From positions 62,001 to 126,000 of the forward strand of contig NZ_BSNY01000054.1 in the NCBI RefSeq assembly GCF_030160235.1: 64,000 nucleotides of DNA, read 5' to 3'. Under the pieces are notes generated by a model, which had not been told where the DNA came from, made no database searches, and saw only the letters and a list, made by a program, of their open reading frames with translations. Shown here in pieces: positions 1 through 10,332 of the stretch. Origin of the DNA: Mesorhizobium huakuii (GTDB taxonomy: Bacteria > Pseudomonadota > Alphaproteobacteria > Rhizobiales > Rhizobiaceae). The position numbers were made by a program, and so were the translations under genes. The stretch's first letter is position 1, and the number at the start of each line of letters is the position of its first letter.

Positions 1-522
1 ACCACCATCCTGGTCACCCATGACCAGGCCGAAGCACTGTCCTTCGCTGGACAAGTGGCAGTGATGCGCGACGGAAAATTCTCGCAGGTCGGCACGCCGC
101 GCGATCTCTACCTCAAGCCGAAGGACAGGATGATCGCCGAATTCCTCGGCGACGCCATCATCCTGCCGGCGAGCATTTCGGGCGGCTTCGCCAATTCGCC
201 GCTCGGCCGCATCGCCGTCGATACCAATGACAGCCGCGATGTCGCCCGCATCATGCTGCGGCCGGAGCAGATCGGGCTGAAACGCACGTCGCGCGAAGGC
301 ATGTCCGGCACCCCCGACATGCTGTTTGGCGAGGTGACGGAATCGGAATTCGCCGGCTCGACATGCACGATCGCGGTGCGGCTCCTGAACAACTTCGATC
401 CCCCGGACGCCGCCGCCATCGGCAACACGCCGCTGATCCTGCGCAAACCCGGCATGGACGCACCGGCAGTCGGTGAGATCGTCCGGCTCACCGTGTCGGG
501 AAAGGCGCATGTCTTCGTCTGA
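1..522 (+). CDS. ABC transporter ATP-binding protein, C-terminal part (FbpC-like)
   Basis: The gene runs in from before the window, so only the last 173 codons are present. The first visible residues are the end of the nucleotide-binding domain: the H-loop (VTHDQAEAL) followed by the usual MRDG and QVG/TP segments. The rest is a TOBE-type regulatory domain containing LRPEQIGL and GEVTESEF, as in FbpC/PotA-type importers for iron or polyamines. The Walker motifs lie outside the window. It converges on ugpC and is a different transporter, because ugpC is complete. The substrate cannot be told from this fragment. Confidence 0.85.
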   Translation, partial: TTILVTHDQAEALSFAGQVAVMRDGKFSQVGTPRDLYLKPKDRMIAEFLGDAIILPASISGGFANSPLGRIAVDTNDSRDVARIMLRPEQIGLKRTSREGMSGTPDMLFGEVTESEFAGSTCTIAVRLLNNFDPPDAAAIGNTPLILRKPGMDAPAVGEIVRLTVSGKAHVFV

Positions 523-601
523 AGGGCCGACGCGTACGGTGCCCGGCGCGCGACGGCCAGTTCAGGCCGCGATATGTTGCCGGTTTTGGCCGAATGGATC
601 G

Positions 602-618
602 GCCACTGCTCAAGTGGC
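602..618. terminator. Stem-loop between convergent ABC ATPase genes
   Basis: GCCACT and AGTGGC form a perfect 6-bp stem with a 5-nt loop between the two convergent 3' ends. There is no long T run, so it is at best a weak or factor-assisted terminator. Confidence 0.3.
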
Positions 619-625
619 TTGAAGA

Positions 626-1726
<1,101 letters not shown>

Positions 1727-1736
1727 TCTTGTCTCC

Positions 1737-2651
1737 TTATTTCTCGGTGGCGATCAGGCCGCGCACGAACCAGCGCTGCATCAGCACAACGACGATCAGC
1801 GGCGGCAGCATGACGATCAGCGTGCCGGCCATGGCGATGTGCCATTCCGGAATGCCGCCGACATTGGGGATCAGTTGTTTGAGCTCGGTCACCGCCATCG
1901 CATGCGACTGGTCTGTGGTGATGAGCAGCGGCCACAGATACTGGTTCCAGGCCCACAGGAACATGATGGTGCCGAGTGCAGCCATGTTGTTGCGTGACAG
2001 CGGCAGCAGGATATCGATGAAGAACCGCAGCGCCCCCGCGCCGTCCATCCGCGCGGCCTCGGTCAGTTCGTCCGGCACGGTCAGGAAGAACTGCCGGTAG
2101 AGGAACGTGCCGGTCGCGGTGGCGACCAGCGGCAGGATCAGGCCGCTATAGGAATTGAGCAGTCCGAGGCTGAGCTGGACCTGCACGCCCGAGACTTTTT
2201 CGATCAGCCAGGAAATCCCGGTCAGGTCCAGGATCGCCTGGTACGGCTCGAGCACGTTGGCCACCACGGCATAGGTCGGCACGATACGCACTTCGAGCGG
2301 CAGCATCAGGGTGATGAAGATCAGCCAGAAGATCAGCATGCGGCCGGGATAGCGGAAGTAGACGATCGAGAAGGCGGTGAGCGCCGAGACGATCACTTTG
2401 CCGGCGGCGACGCCCGTCGCCATGATGAAGCTGTTGAGGAGCTTCGGACCGAGATCGGCCGTCGTCCAGGCGGTCTTGATGTTGACCCAGAAATCGCTGC
2501 CCGGCAGCAGCGACATCGGCACGTCGTTGACGTCCTTGAGGTTATGCGACGCAGCGATCACCACGACCACGAAAGGCGCGATGCAAAAGACGAAGCCGAT
2601 GAACAGGATCAGATGCGTGAAGAAATTGAGGAACGGGGTGCGCTCGACCAT
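1737..2651 (-). CDS. ugpE: sn-glycerol-3-phosphate ABC transporter permease UgpE
   Basis: This is the second inner-membrane permease of the Ugp importer, 304 residues. It has a first membrane segment at about residues 10-32, several further hydrophobic segments and the EAA loop ([17 protein letters not shown]) that docks on UgpC. I chose the ATG giving [11 protein letters not shown] because it matches the UgpE N-terminus and has AGGTG about 8 bases upstream; an in-frame ATG two codons earlier (2657) has no usable spacing. The gene starts 7 bases after ugpA, implying translational coupling. Confidence 0.92.
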   Translation of the reverse strand: MVERTPFLNFFTHLILFIGFVFCIAPFVVVVIAASHNLKDVNDVPMSLLPGSDFWVNIKTAWTTADLGPKLLNSFIMATGVAAGKVIVSALTAFSIVYFRYPGRMLIFWLIFITLMLPLEVRIVPTYAVVANVLEPYQAILDLTGISWLIEKVSGVQVQLSLGLLNSYSGLILPLVATATGTFLYRQFFLTVPDELTEAARMDGAGALRFFIDILLPLSRNNMAALGTIMFLWAWNQYLWPLLITTDQSHAMAVTELKQLIPNVGGIPEWHIAMAGTLIVMLPPLIVVVLMQRWFVRGLIATEK

Positions 2652-2658
2652 ATCCATC

Positions 2659-3543
2659 TCACCTGTAATGCACGCGCCGCTCGATGAAGCGGAACTGAAA
2701 GATGGTGAGCACGATGATGAGCAGCATCAGGATGATGCTCTGCGCGGCGGCACCTGAATAATCGAGGCCTTTGAAGCCGTCGGAATAGATCTTGTAGACC
2801 ATCAGATTGGTCGCGTTCGCCGGGCCGCCCGCGGTCATGATGTCGACGATGCCGAAGGAGTCCTGAAAACTCTCGGTGATGTTGATGACCAGAAGGAAGA
2901 AGATGGTCGGCGTGATCAGCGGAAACTGTATGTCCCAGAAACGCCTGATGACGCCGGAACCATCCATGGCGGCGGCCTCGATCAGCGAGCGCGGGATGGC
3001 CTGGAACGCCGCCAGGAAGAAGATGAAGTTGTAGCCGACATATTTCCACGAGAAGGCGACGATGATCGAAGCCATGGCGTCGGCGCCGTCGAGGCCGGGA
3101 TCCCAGAAGCCGGGCCAGACCTGGTTGACCACGGCCATGAAGCCGGCCTCCGGCGCCAGGATGAAGCGGAACGCCATCGCCAGCGCGGGTGCCGCGATGC
3201 CATAGGGCCAGATCAGCACCACACGATACAAACGCGAGCCGGCGAGCTGCCGGTCGGTCAATGCCGCGAGCACAAGCGCGATGAACATCGCAAGCCCGGT
3301 GCTGATGCCGGCAAAGACAAGGCTGGCGGTGATCGAGTTCCAGTAATCGGCGTTGGACAGGATCGAGCGGAAATTATCGAGCCCGACCCAGATGTTGCCG
3401 CCGCCCCAGGGCTGCTGCAGCGTCAGTGACCAGTACACGGCCTGGCCCGCCGGCCAGTAGAAGAACGTGAAGATCAGCAGGAGCTGCGGCACCGCGAAAA
3501 GGATGCCGATCGTCCATTTGCCGAAAGTGACGCGTTTTTCCAT
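2659..3543 (-). CDS. ugpA: sn-glycerol-3-phosphate ABC transporter permease UgpA
   Basis: This is the first inner-membrane permease of the Ugp importer, 294 residues. It begins MEKRVTFGKWTIG and has about six membrane segments and the EAA loop (SLIEAAAMDGSGVIRRFW) for contact with UgpC. The open frame extends 55 codons upstream, but that stretch covers the ugpB-ugpA stem-loop and has no family similarity, so the ATG at 3543 is preferred. It follows ugpB after 106 bases and precedes ugpE. Confidence 0.92.
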   Translation of the reverse strand: MEKRVTFGKWTIGILFAVPQLLLIFTFFYWPAGQAVYWSLTLQQPWGGGNIWVGLDNFRSILSNADYWNSITASLVFAGISTGLAMFIALVLAALTDRQLAGSRLYRVVLIWPYGIAAPALAMAFRFILAPEAGFMAVVNQVWPGFWDPGLDGADAMASIIVAFSWKYVGYNFIFFLAAFQAIPRSLIEAAAMDGSGVIRRFWDIQFPLITPTIFFLLVINITESFQDSFGIVDIMTAGGPANATNLMVYKIYSDGFKGLDYSGAAAQSIILMLLIIVLTIFQFRFIERRVHYR

Positions 3544-3605
3544 CGATCCGCCGATGCTGTTTGAACAGCCAGCCCACTTTCTTGGGGCAAGACTAGATAT
3601 GAAAT

Positions 3606-3634
3606 GGCCGCCCGTCGAATCTCGACGGGCGGCC
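3606..3634 (-). terminator. Intercistronic stem-loop between ugpB and ugpA
   Basis: Two perfectly complementary 13-base arms (GGCCGCCCGTCGA and its complement) are separated by 3 bases. No T run follows on the transcribed strand, so it is more likely a partial terminator or 3'-end stabiliser that lets the binding protein be made in excess over the permeases, as is common after solute-binding-protein genes. Confidence 0.6.
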
Positions 3635-3649
3635 TTGACGTTTCGACGA

Positions 3650-5002
3650 TCACGGCAGGGTCTTGCCCGGATAGGTCTGCTGGAAGCGGTCGAGGATGGC
3701 GTCGCCATTCTTGACCAGCGTGTCGAGGCCCTCCTGGACGCTGACCTTGTTGGCGAAGATGGCCTGCATCTGCGTGCCGAACTCGGCGCGGATCTGGGTG
3801 AAGTTGCCCAGCCGGATGCCGCGGGTGATTTCGGTCGGCTCGGACGCGGTCAGGCTGGCGATGGCGACTTCACGGCCCTTGTAGGGCGCCTTGTCGTAGA
3901 AGCCCTGGCCCTTCATGTAGTCGAAGCCCGACTTCGTCACCGGAATGTAGCCGGTGTTGGTCGACCAGAACAGCGCGGTCTTGGGGTCGTGGATGAAGTT
4001 GAGGAAGGCGGCAGCGCCCTTGTACTCGGCATCCGACTTGCCGGAGAGCACCCACAGCGATGCGCCGCCGACCAGCGAATTCTTGCGCTCGGTGCCGGCA
4101 TAGACCGGCAGTTCGGCGACATCCCACTTCATGCCTTCCTTCTGGGTCCTGCCGACCGTGCCGTGGTCGCCGACCGAGGTCAGGATGACCTGGCAGGTAC
4201 CCGAGGCGAAGGCCTGGACCATGTCCTGGCCGAGATCCTTGGACTTGATCTTGATCAGGCCCGCGTCATACCACTTCTTGAGATCGGTGACGTACTGGAC
4301 GAACTTGGTCTTGTTGACTTCCAGACGCGCGTCGAGACCGTCATAACCATTGTTCTTGGTGGCGATCGGCTGGTTGTGGAGCGCCGAGAACTGCTCCATC
4401 AGCTGCCAGCTTTCATTGGCCGAGATGTTGATCGCCATCGGGCACTCGTAGCCCGCTTCCTTCAACGCCTTGAGGTCGGCGCCGACATCTTCCCAGGTCT
4501 TGGGCGCTTCGGTCTTGCCGATCTTGGCGAAGGCGTCCTTGTTCCAGTACATCAGCGGGGTCGAGGAATTGAACGGGAAGGACAGCATCTCGCCCTTCGA
4601 CGTGGCGTAGTAGCGCGCGATGCCCGGGAAATAGTCGGCGTAGTCGATCTTGTAGCCGTTCTCTTCCATCAGCTTGTCGGCGGGCTTGTAGGCGCCTGAC
4701 AGCATCATGGTGGCGGTGCCGACATCATAGACCTGGACGACGGCCGGCTGCTTGCCGGCGCGGAAGGCGGCAATGGTATTCTGCAGCGTGGCGTCGTAGT
4801 TGCCCTGGCTGGTGCAGACGACTTCGTAGTCCTTCTGCGAGGCGTTGAAGTTCTTGCACAGCGTGTCGACGACACGGGCAAGATCGCCCGAAAGGCCGAA
4901 CCAGAAGTCGAATTTTACCGGTTCTGCAGAAGCAGGCATCGCCAGCGCGGTGCTAAGCGCACCAGCGGCAAGGGCAGCAAAGCCCCGCTTGATCATGGTC
5001 AT
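3650..5002 (-). CDS. ugpB: sn-glycerol-3-phosphate ABC transporter substrate-binding protein UgpB
   Basis: This periplasmic solute-binding protein of 450 residues captures glycerol-3-phosphate for UgpAEC. It opens with a Sec signal (KRG, a hydrophobic Ala/Leu stretch, then AMPASA|EP) and continues with the UgpB-type VKFDFWFGLSGD and the family-1 extracellular solute-binding fold. AGAGGGA sits upstream of the ATG at 5002; the open frame reaches 5146, but the extra 48 codons are basic and precede the signal peptide. It is first in ugpBAEC. A CTGTCAC half-site lies about 80 bases upstream, but I see no complete Pho box. Confidence 0.93.
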   Translation of the reverse strand: MTMIKRGFAALAAGALSTALAMPASAEPVKFDFWFGLSGDLARVVDTLCKNFNASQKDYEVVCTSQGNYDATLQNTIAAFRAGKQPAVVQVYDVGTATMMLSGAYKPADKLMEENGYKIDYADYFPGIARYYATSKGEMLSFPFNSSTPLMYWNKDAFAKIGKTEAPKTWEDVGADLKALKEAGYECPMAINISANESWQLMEQFSALHNQPIATKNNGYDGLDARLEVNKTKFVQYVTDLKKWYDAGLIKIKSKDLGQDMVQAFASGTCQVILTSVGDHGTVGRTQKEGMKWDVAELPVYAGTERKNSLVGGASLWVLSGKSDAEYKGAAAFLNFIHDPKTALFWSTNTGYIPVTKSGFDYMKGQGFYDKAPYKGREVAIASLTASEPTEITRGIRLGNFTQIRAEFGTQMQAIFANKVSVQEGLDTLVKNGDAILDRFQQTYPGKTLP

Positions 5003-5375
5003 GGTATTCCCTCTTGAGTGGCTGGTGACAAGGGTCTTGCGCAAGTCCTTGCCCGCTCTCTTAGAGAAGGTATGTGACAGTTCTGTTGTGGCTCTCCGGC
5101 CTTTGCACAGCTGCTCGTTCCTCTCCCTCGGCGGCTTGGCCGGCATCAGAACGCACCGGCGCCTTGGGTAGCTAGGGCGACTGTAGCGGACGTAAAGACC
5201 ATACCGGCCGCCATGATTATCCGGCTAAAGGGGACATGAAGTATGGGAACGACGATGGGTGTAAATGCGCCGGGAAAGCACGCCCTGGTTGCAGGTGACT
5301 TTATCGATCCTTCAACAGCCAAGCCCTAATCAGTCATATTTCGTTTTTTATTTCCAATGGGCTTGGGGATATAAG
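5003..5375. other. Divergent intergenic region, ugpB / MHYT gene
   Basis: This 373-base region separates two divergent genes and should hold both promoters. I find no convincing -35/-10 pair. On the plus strand, an ATG at 5243 behind a GGGGA opens a 28-codon frame ending at 5329; it could be a leader peptide ahead of the MHYT gene but has no recognisable similarity. No repeat or stable hairpin stands out. Confidence 0.4.
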
Positions 5376-7826
5376 ATGTTGACAGTCTACAATTGCATCG
5401 TGAACCAGCACGATCTGAGACTGGTCGCACTCGCCGCGCTGATCTGCGGAATTTCCTGCTTCTCCGCCGTCAGCCTGCTTCACCACATCAGCCGTTCGAC
5501 GGACCGGAACCGGCTTGTCTGGCTGATGATCGCGGCCACGTCGACCGGCTTCGGCATCTGGGCAACGCATTTCATCGCCATGCTCGCGTTCACGCCGGGC
5601 ATACCCAGCGCCTACGATCCGTGGCTCTCCGTGCTCTCGCTCGCCGCCTCGGTCGCGCTGACGGCTGGCGGCATGTGGATTGCCACCTTGCGCGACGAGT
5701 TCGAGTATCATCTCGTTGGCGGCGCCGTTCTGGGCGGCGGCATCGCGGCCATGCACTATATCGGCATGGCGGCGTTCGAGGTGCAGGGCCGCATCGAATG
5801 GAACCTGTTGATGGTCGCCGTTTCCCTGCTGGCCGGCGTGACCCTCGGGGCGCTGGCACTGCATGTCGTGCTGCGCCGCCCCTCCTTGACGGCGACATCC
5901 GTCGGCGCGGTGCTGCTGACGCTGGCGATCTGCACCTTGCATTTCATCGGCATGGGCGCCGTCTCGATCTTTCCGGATTCCTCGATCGTCATATCCGAGT
6001 ACACGATCAAGCCGACGTCGCAGGCTTTCGCGGCAGCGGCCGCCACGCTGGTGATCCTGGTGCTGTCGGCATCGGCGCTGTGGATCGATTTGCGCTTCCG
6101 CCGCCAGAAGCTCGAGGTCGATCGCATGCACGGCCTGGCCAATGCCGCCGTGGAGGGCCTTATCGTCTGCGACGGCAACCGCATCGTCAGCGCCAATGAC
6201 AGCATGGGCAAGCTGACCGGCACGCTTGCCGCGACCCTGGACGGCATGGAACTGCGCGAACTCTTCGACGAACACACCGCAACCGACGCCGCCAGCCTGG
6301 CGGGCCAGCCATGGGAGGCGGAGTTGAGGAATCGCGACGGGACGCGCATTCCCGTCGAGCTGATCGCCCGAAGCATCGACTATTGCGGCAAGCCCCACAA
6401 CGTCATCGCCGTCCGCGACATCCGCGAGCGCAAGAAGGCGGAGGAGGAGATCCTTCGTCTCGCCCATTTCGACCCGCTGACGGGACTGGCCAACCGCCGC
6501 TCCTTTTCCAGCCGTCTCGACATGGAAATCGCGTCCATGAACCGGATCGCCAATACCGAAAAGGGCGTCAAAGGCCGGCACCTTGCGCTTCTGCTGTTCG
6601 ACCTCGACCGTTTCAAGGAGGTGAACGACCTTTACGGACATGGCGCCGGCGACGCGATGCTGCAGAAGGTGGCGACCTGCGCAGCCGGCATTCTACGCCA
6701 CGGACAGATGCTTGCGCGCCTGGGCGGCGACGAATTCGCCATCATCGCCCCCAACCTGCCCGACCCGCAGGCGGCGGGCCGCATCGCCGCCTCGCTGCTC
6801 GCCGCCATGCGCGAGGAAAACCGGGTCGCGGCCGGCGGCGGGCTGGTCTCGGCCAGCATCGGCATCGCGATCTATCCGCTCGATGCCGAAGACTCGACCG
6901 GCCTGATCAGCCATGCCGACACCGCGCTCTATCGCGCCAAGACCGAAGGCAGGGATACCTATCGCTATTTCGAGGCCTCGATGGGCGCCGAGGCCCGCGA
7001 CAAGCGCATTATGGAGCACGAATTGCGCCAGGCCGTCGTGCGCAAAGAGTTTTACCTCGTCTACCAGCCACAGAAGGAGATCAGCAGCGGCAAGATGGTT
7101 GGCTTCGAAGCCCTGATCCGCTGGCGCCATCCCGAACGCGGCGACGTTTCCCCCGCGACATTCATCCCGGTGGCCGAGGAAAGCGGCGCCATCGGGCAGA
7201 TCGGCGACTGGGTGCTCGACGCGGCCTGCGAGGAAGCCGCCCGCTGGGAAAATCCGCTGACGGTCGCCGTCAACGTCTCGGCGGTCCAGCTTCACAATCC
7301 CAATTTCAGCCGCAAGGTCCACGAGACGTTGCTAAGAACGGGTCTTGCCCCGACACGGCTGGAACTCGAGATCACCGAAACCGCGCTGGTGAAGGACATG
7401 CCTCGTGCGCTTGCAACCCTGCGGCAGGTCAAGTCGCTTGGCGTGCGCGTGGCCATGGACGATTTCGGAACCGGCTATTCCTCGCTCTCCAACCTGCGCG
7501 CCTTCCCCTTCGACAAGATCAAGATCGACTCCTCCTTCATCAAGGCGGTCGACACAAACGGCCAGGTCGCGGCGATCGTGCGCGCCGTGCTGGGCCTGGG
7601 GCGCGGCCTTGGCCTGCCGGTTCTTGCCGAAGGCGTCGAGACGCTTGGCGAACTGAAATTCCTGGACGCCGAAGCCTGCGAGATCGGCCAGGGCTACTAT
7701 CTTGGCAAGCCGGCGCCGATCGAGGCGTTTGACGACCTGACCGGCCACGGCAAGCGCACTCCGGCGCGCGCCGGCCATCGGGAGGGCAGTCTCGTATTGC
7801 TCAAGCCAAGCGCGCGCTCGGCCTGA
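5376..7826 (+). CDS. MHYT-GGDEF-EAL cyclic-di-GMP signalling protein
   Basis: This 816-residue inner-membrane protein combines a putative sensor with both cyclic-di-GMP enzymes. Residues about 8-240 form the MHYT sensor, with THFIAM, MHYIGM and LHFIGM in membrane segments, a module proposed to bind copper and sense O2, CO or NO. A PAS-like linker follows (about 255-360). The GGDEF domain has an intact GGDEF near residue 450, but RHGQ occupies the inhibitory RxxD site. The EAL domain looks active: EALIRW, EITETAL, MDDFGTGYSSL, AEGVET. GGGGA precedes the ATG at 5376; the frame is open back to 5265, but those codons do not look like MHYT sequence. Confidence 0.9.
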   Translation: MLTVYNCIVNQHDLRLVALAALICGISCFSAVSLLHHISRSTDRNRLVWLMIAATSTGFGIWATHFIAMLAFTPGIPSAYDPWLSVLSLAASVALTAGGMWIATLRDEFEYHLVGGAVLGGGIAAMHYIGMAAFEVQGRIEWNLLMVAVSLLAGVTLGALALHVVLRRPSLTATSVGAVLLTLAICTLHFIGMGAVSIFPDSSIVISEYTIKPTSQAFAAAAATLVILVLSASALWIDLRFRRQKLEVDRMHGLANAAVEGLIVCDGNRIVSANDSMGKLTGTLAATLDGMELRELFDEHTATDAASLAGQPWEAELRNRDGTRIPVELIARSIDYCGKPHNVIAVRDIRERKKAEEEILRLAHFDPLTGLANRRSFSSRLDMEIASMNRIANTEKGVKGRHLALLLFDLDRFKEVNDLYGHGAGDAMLQKVATCAAGILRHGQMLARLGGDEFAIIAPNLPDPQAAGRIAASLLAAMREENRVAAGGGLVSASIGIAIYPLDAEDSTGLISHADTALYRAKTEGRDTYRYFEASMGAEARDKRIMEHELRQAVVRKEFYLVYQPQKEISSGKMVGFEALIRWRHPERGDVSPATFIPVAEESGAIGQIGDWVLDAACEEAARWENPLTVAVNVSAVQLHNPNFSRKVHETLLRTGLAPTRLELEITETALVKDMPRALATLRQVKSLGVRVAMDDFGTGYSSLSNLRAFPFDKIKIDSSFIKAVDTNGQVAAIVRAVLGLGRGLGLPVLAEGVETLGELKFLDAEACEIGQGYYLGKPAPIEAFDDLTGHGKRTPARAGHREGSLVLLKPSARSA

Positions 7827-7830
7827 TCGC

Positions 7831-8511
7831 TCACGATCCGAGCGCCGTGTCGACCAGCCGCCTGGCGTCGGGCCCCGACCATTCGGCCGGGCCGTTCATA
7901 TGCGCGATCAGGCAGCCTTCGCCGTCGATCAGCATGGTGACGGGAAGGCCGAGCGCCAAGCCGCGCGTCTTGAGGTCGTTGAACAGCGCCACCGTCGAAT
8001 CCCGGTAATAGCCGAGTGCTTCGACACCTGTTTCCTTGAGAAATTTCTTCGGCTTCACATCGTCGCCGGCATCGACATTGACGGCGACCACCTGAAAGCT
8101 GTCGCTGCCCTTCTCCTTCTGCAGCGCATCGAGCGCCGGCATTTCAGCGCGGCACGGCGCGCACCACGTTGCCCAGAGGTTGAGCAGCACCGTCTTGCCG
8201 GCATGGTCGGCGATGGTCATCGGCTTGCCGTCCGGACCGTTGAAGGCAAGGCTTTTCATCGATTGCGGCGGATCGGCGGGCAAAAGCGCCGCGACCTCGC
8301 CGGTGGCGGCGGCGGCGATCTTCTTGGCGCGGTCGCTCTTGGCGGCGCAGGCGACGTCGTCCTTGCTGCCGCCGACCGCCACCTGGGCCGGTGCATTGTT
8401 GCCAGACCGGCTCTCGCTGACATATACCGCGACCGCGCCGGCCAGCGCTCCCGCCACCAAAGCGGCGAGGATCAGGCGCGGGGCCGGGAAAAATCTGTTT
8501 CCGTCTGCCAT
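7831..8511 (-). CDS. tlpA: TlpA-like thiol:disulfide interchange protein
   Basis: This membrane-anchored periplasmic thioredoxin-fold protein has 226 residues. Residues about 8-26 form an uncleaved anchor. The redox centre WCAPC follows NLWAT, as in Bradyrhizobium TlpA, which reduces Cu sites for cytochrome oxidase assembly. The start MADGNRFF fits the family; the longer frame (to 8652) would run antisense through the argH start. It is divergent from argH with only 37 bases between the start codons. Confidence 0.88.
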   Translation of the reverse strand: MADGNRFFPAPRLILAALVAGALAGAVAVYVSESRSGNNAPAQVAVGGSKDDVACAAKSDRAKKIAAAATGEVAALLPADPPQSMKSLAFNGPDGKPMTIADHAGKTVLLNLWATWCAPCRAEMPALDALQKEKGSDSFQVVAVNVDAGDDVKPKKFLKETGVEALGYYRDSTVALFNDLKTRGLALGLPVTMLIDGEGCLIAHMNGPAEWSGPDARRLVDTALGS

Positions 8512-8548
8512 TTTCTCAAAACTGCTCCGAAGCACGGGTTTTATAGCG

Positions 8549-9949
8549 ATGAGCGACAAGAAGACCAGCAACCAGATGTGGGGCGGACGATTTGCCTCGG
8601 GTCCGGCCGCGATCATGGAAGCGATCAACGCGTCGATCTCGTTCGACCGCAAACTCTACGCGCAGGACATACGCGGCTCGATCGCCCATAGCGAGATGCT
8701 GGCGCAAACGGGCATTATTTCGGCGGCCGATCAAGAAAAAATCGCTCACGGGCTGAACACGATCCTGAAAGAGATCGAGGCCGGCAGCTTCGAGTTTTCG
8801 ACCAAGCTCGAAGACATCCACATGAATGTCGAGGCCCGCCTCGCCGACCTGATCGGCCCGGCCGCCGGCCGCCTGCACACGGCGCGCTCGCGCAACGACC
8901 AGGTGGCGGTGGATCTGCGGCTCTGGGTCAAGGACGAATGCTTCCGCGTCGCCGAGGCGTTGAAGGGGCTGATCACGGCGCTGCTGGAGCGGGCCGAGGA
9001 GCACGCGGCGACCGTGATGCCGGGCTTCACCCACATGCAGGCGGCGCAACCGGTGACCTTCGGCCATCACTGCATGGCCTATGTCGAGATGTTTGCACGC
9101 GACCTGTCGCGCGTGCGCGATGCCATCGAGCGCATGGACGAGAGCCCGCTCGGTGCCGCCGCCCTTGCCGGCACCAGCTTCCCGATCGACCGCCACCAGA
9201 CGGCAAAGGCGCTCGGCTTCCGCGAGCCGATGCGCAATTCGCTGGACAGCGTGTCGGATCGCGATTTCGCGTTGGACTTCCTCGCCATGGCTGCGATCTG
9301 CGCCACGCATCTGTCGCGGCTGGCCGAGGAGATCATCATCTGGTCGACGCCGCAATTCGGCTTCATCAGGCTGTCGGATAGTTTTTCCACCGGCTCCTCG
9401 ATCATGCCGCAGAAGAAGAACCCCGACGCCGCCGAATTGGTGCGCGGCAAGACCGGCCGCGTCAACGGCCATCTGGTCGGCCTGCTGACGGTGATGAAGG
9501 GCATGCCTTTGACCTATGGCAAGGACATGCAGGAGGACAAGGAATCGGTGTTCGATGCCGCCGAGACGCTCGACCTGATGCTGGCGGCGATGACGGGCAT
9601 GGTCTCGGACATGACGGTAAACGCGGCGGCGATGAAGAAGGCCGCAGGCTCCGGTCACGCGACAGCGACCGACCTCGCCGACTGGCTGGTGCGCACGCTC
9701 GGCCTGCCGTTCCGCGAGGCGCATCACGTCACCGGCCGCGCGGTGGCGCTGGCCGAGGAGAAGAAGGTGAGCCTTGAAAAGCTATCGCTGGAGGACCTGC
9801 GGTCGATCAACCCCGGCATCACATCGGATATCTTCTCGGTGCTGGCGGTGCAGAATTCGGTCAAGAGCCGCACCAGTTTCGGCGGCACCGCGCCGTCGGA
9901 AGTGAGGAAGCAGATCCGCTACTGGAAAAAGCGGCTGGCCAAAGCCTGA
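8549..9949 (+). CDS. argH: Argininosuccinate lyase
   Basis: ArgH cleaves argininosuccinate to arginine and fumarate in the last step of arginine synthesis. The protein has 466 residues and begins [15 protein letters not shown], as orthologues do. The fumarase/aspartase superfamily signature [15 protein letters not shown] is intact, as are the TARSRNDQ and GTSFPIDR segments. The open frame extends to 8180 only because the tlpA antisense strand lacks stops. The lptM and lysA genes follow in the same direction, an arrangement conserved in Rhizobiales. Confidence 0.96.
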   Translation: MSDKKTSNQMWGGRFASGPAAIMEAINASISFDRKLYAQDIRGSIAHSEMLAQTGIISAADQEKIAHGLNTILKEIEAGSFEFSTKLEDIHMNVEARLADLIGPAAGRLHTARSRNDQVAVDLRLWVKDECFRVAEALKGLITALLERAEEHAATVMPGFTHMQAAQPVTFGHHCMAYVEMFARDLSRVRDAIERMDESPLGAAALAGTSFPIDRHQTAKALGFREPMRNSLDSVSDRDFALDFLAMAAICATHLSRLAEEIIIWSTPQFGFIRLSDSFSTGSSIMPQKKNPDAAELVRGKTGRVNGHLVGLLTVMKGMPLTYGKDMQEDKESVFDAAETLDLMLAAMTGMVSDMTVNAAAMKKAAGSGHATATDLADWLVRTLGLPFREAHHVTGRAVALAEEKKVSLEKLSLEDLRSINPGITSDIFSVLAVQNSVKSRTSFGGTAPSEVRKQIRYWKKRLAKA

Positions 9950-9954
9950 TGCCC

Positions 9955-10001
9955 GATATTGCAACGGCAATATCCCGGATGTTGCAACCGGCAATATCCG
10001 G
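9955..10001 (+). repeat. Twin tandem hairpin repeat after argH
   Basis: Two adjacent units of 23 and 24 bases each fold on themselves. The first pairs GATATTGC with GCAATATC (perfect, AACG loop). The second pairs GATGTTGC with GCAATATC (one G-U pair, AACCG loop). They start 5 bases after the argH stop, ahead of lptM. There is no T run, so mRNA stabilisation or partial termination is more likely than full termination. Confidence 0.7.
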
Positions 10002-10066
10002 GGTGCAATGCGCCGAGAACTCGGCTAAAAGCGGCGGCTGACAAAACGTTTCGGACGGATGGATCG

Positions 10067-10273
10067 ATGACCGGAAGCAGGATTTTGGTGACGCTGACGC
10101 TGCTGGCGGCGATGGCCGCCGTGACCGCCTGCGGCCGCAAGGCCGGTCTCGACACGCCCTATGAGGCGGCCGTGCAGGCGCGCAAGGATGCCGAGAAGGC
10201 CAAGCAGCCGCTGCCGCCGGAGCCGGAAAAACCGGTCAAGGACAAGAAGTTCATCCTCGACCCGCTGATCTAG
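10067..10273 (+). CDS. lptM: LptM-like small lipoprotein (YifL family)
   Basis: This 68-residue lipoprotein has a signal peptide ending in the lipobox VTAC, with Cys22 as the expected acylated residue, followed by GRKAGL and a Pro/Lys-rich tail. In E. coli, LptM helps mature the LptD/LptE lipopolysaccharide translocon, and the short lipidated N-terminus is the functional part. Its place between argH and lysA supports the assignment. The start MTGSRILV was chosen because the longer open frame runs through the twin hairpins. Confidence 0.85.
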   Translation: MTGSRILVTLTLLAAMAAVTACGRKAGLDTPYEAAVQARKDAEKAKQPLPPEPEKPVKDKKFILDPLI

Positions 10274-10332
10274 AACCGATCAGACCGGGTTTGGCCCGAT
10301 CTCATCGTGCTCCAACTTCCGGAATCACTCTC

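Noticed and set aside
5065-5090. Pho box upstream of ugpB
   Set aside because: CTGTCAC matches one half-site, but the second half (CTTCTCT) matches CTGTCAT at only three of seven positions.
5334-6641. Minus-strand open frame of 435 codons
   Set aside because: Antisense to the MHYT-GGDEF-EAL gene, with compositional bias typical of a shadow frame.
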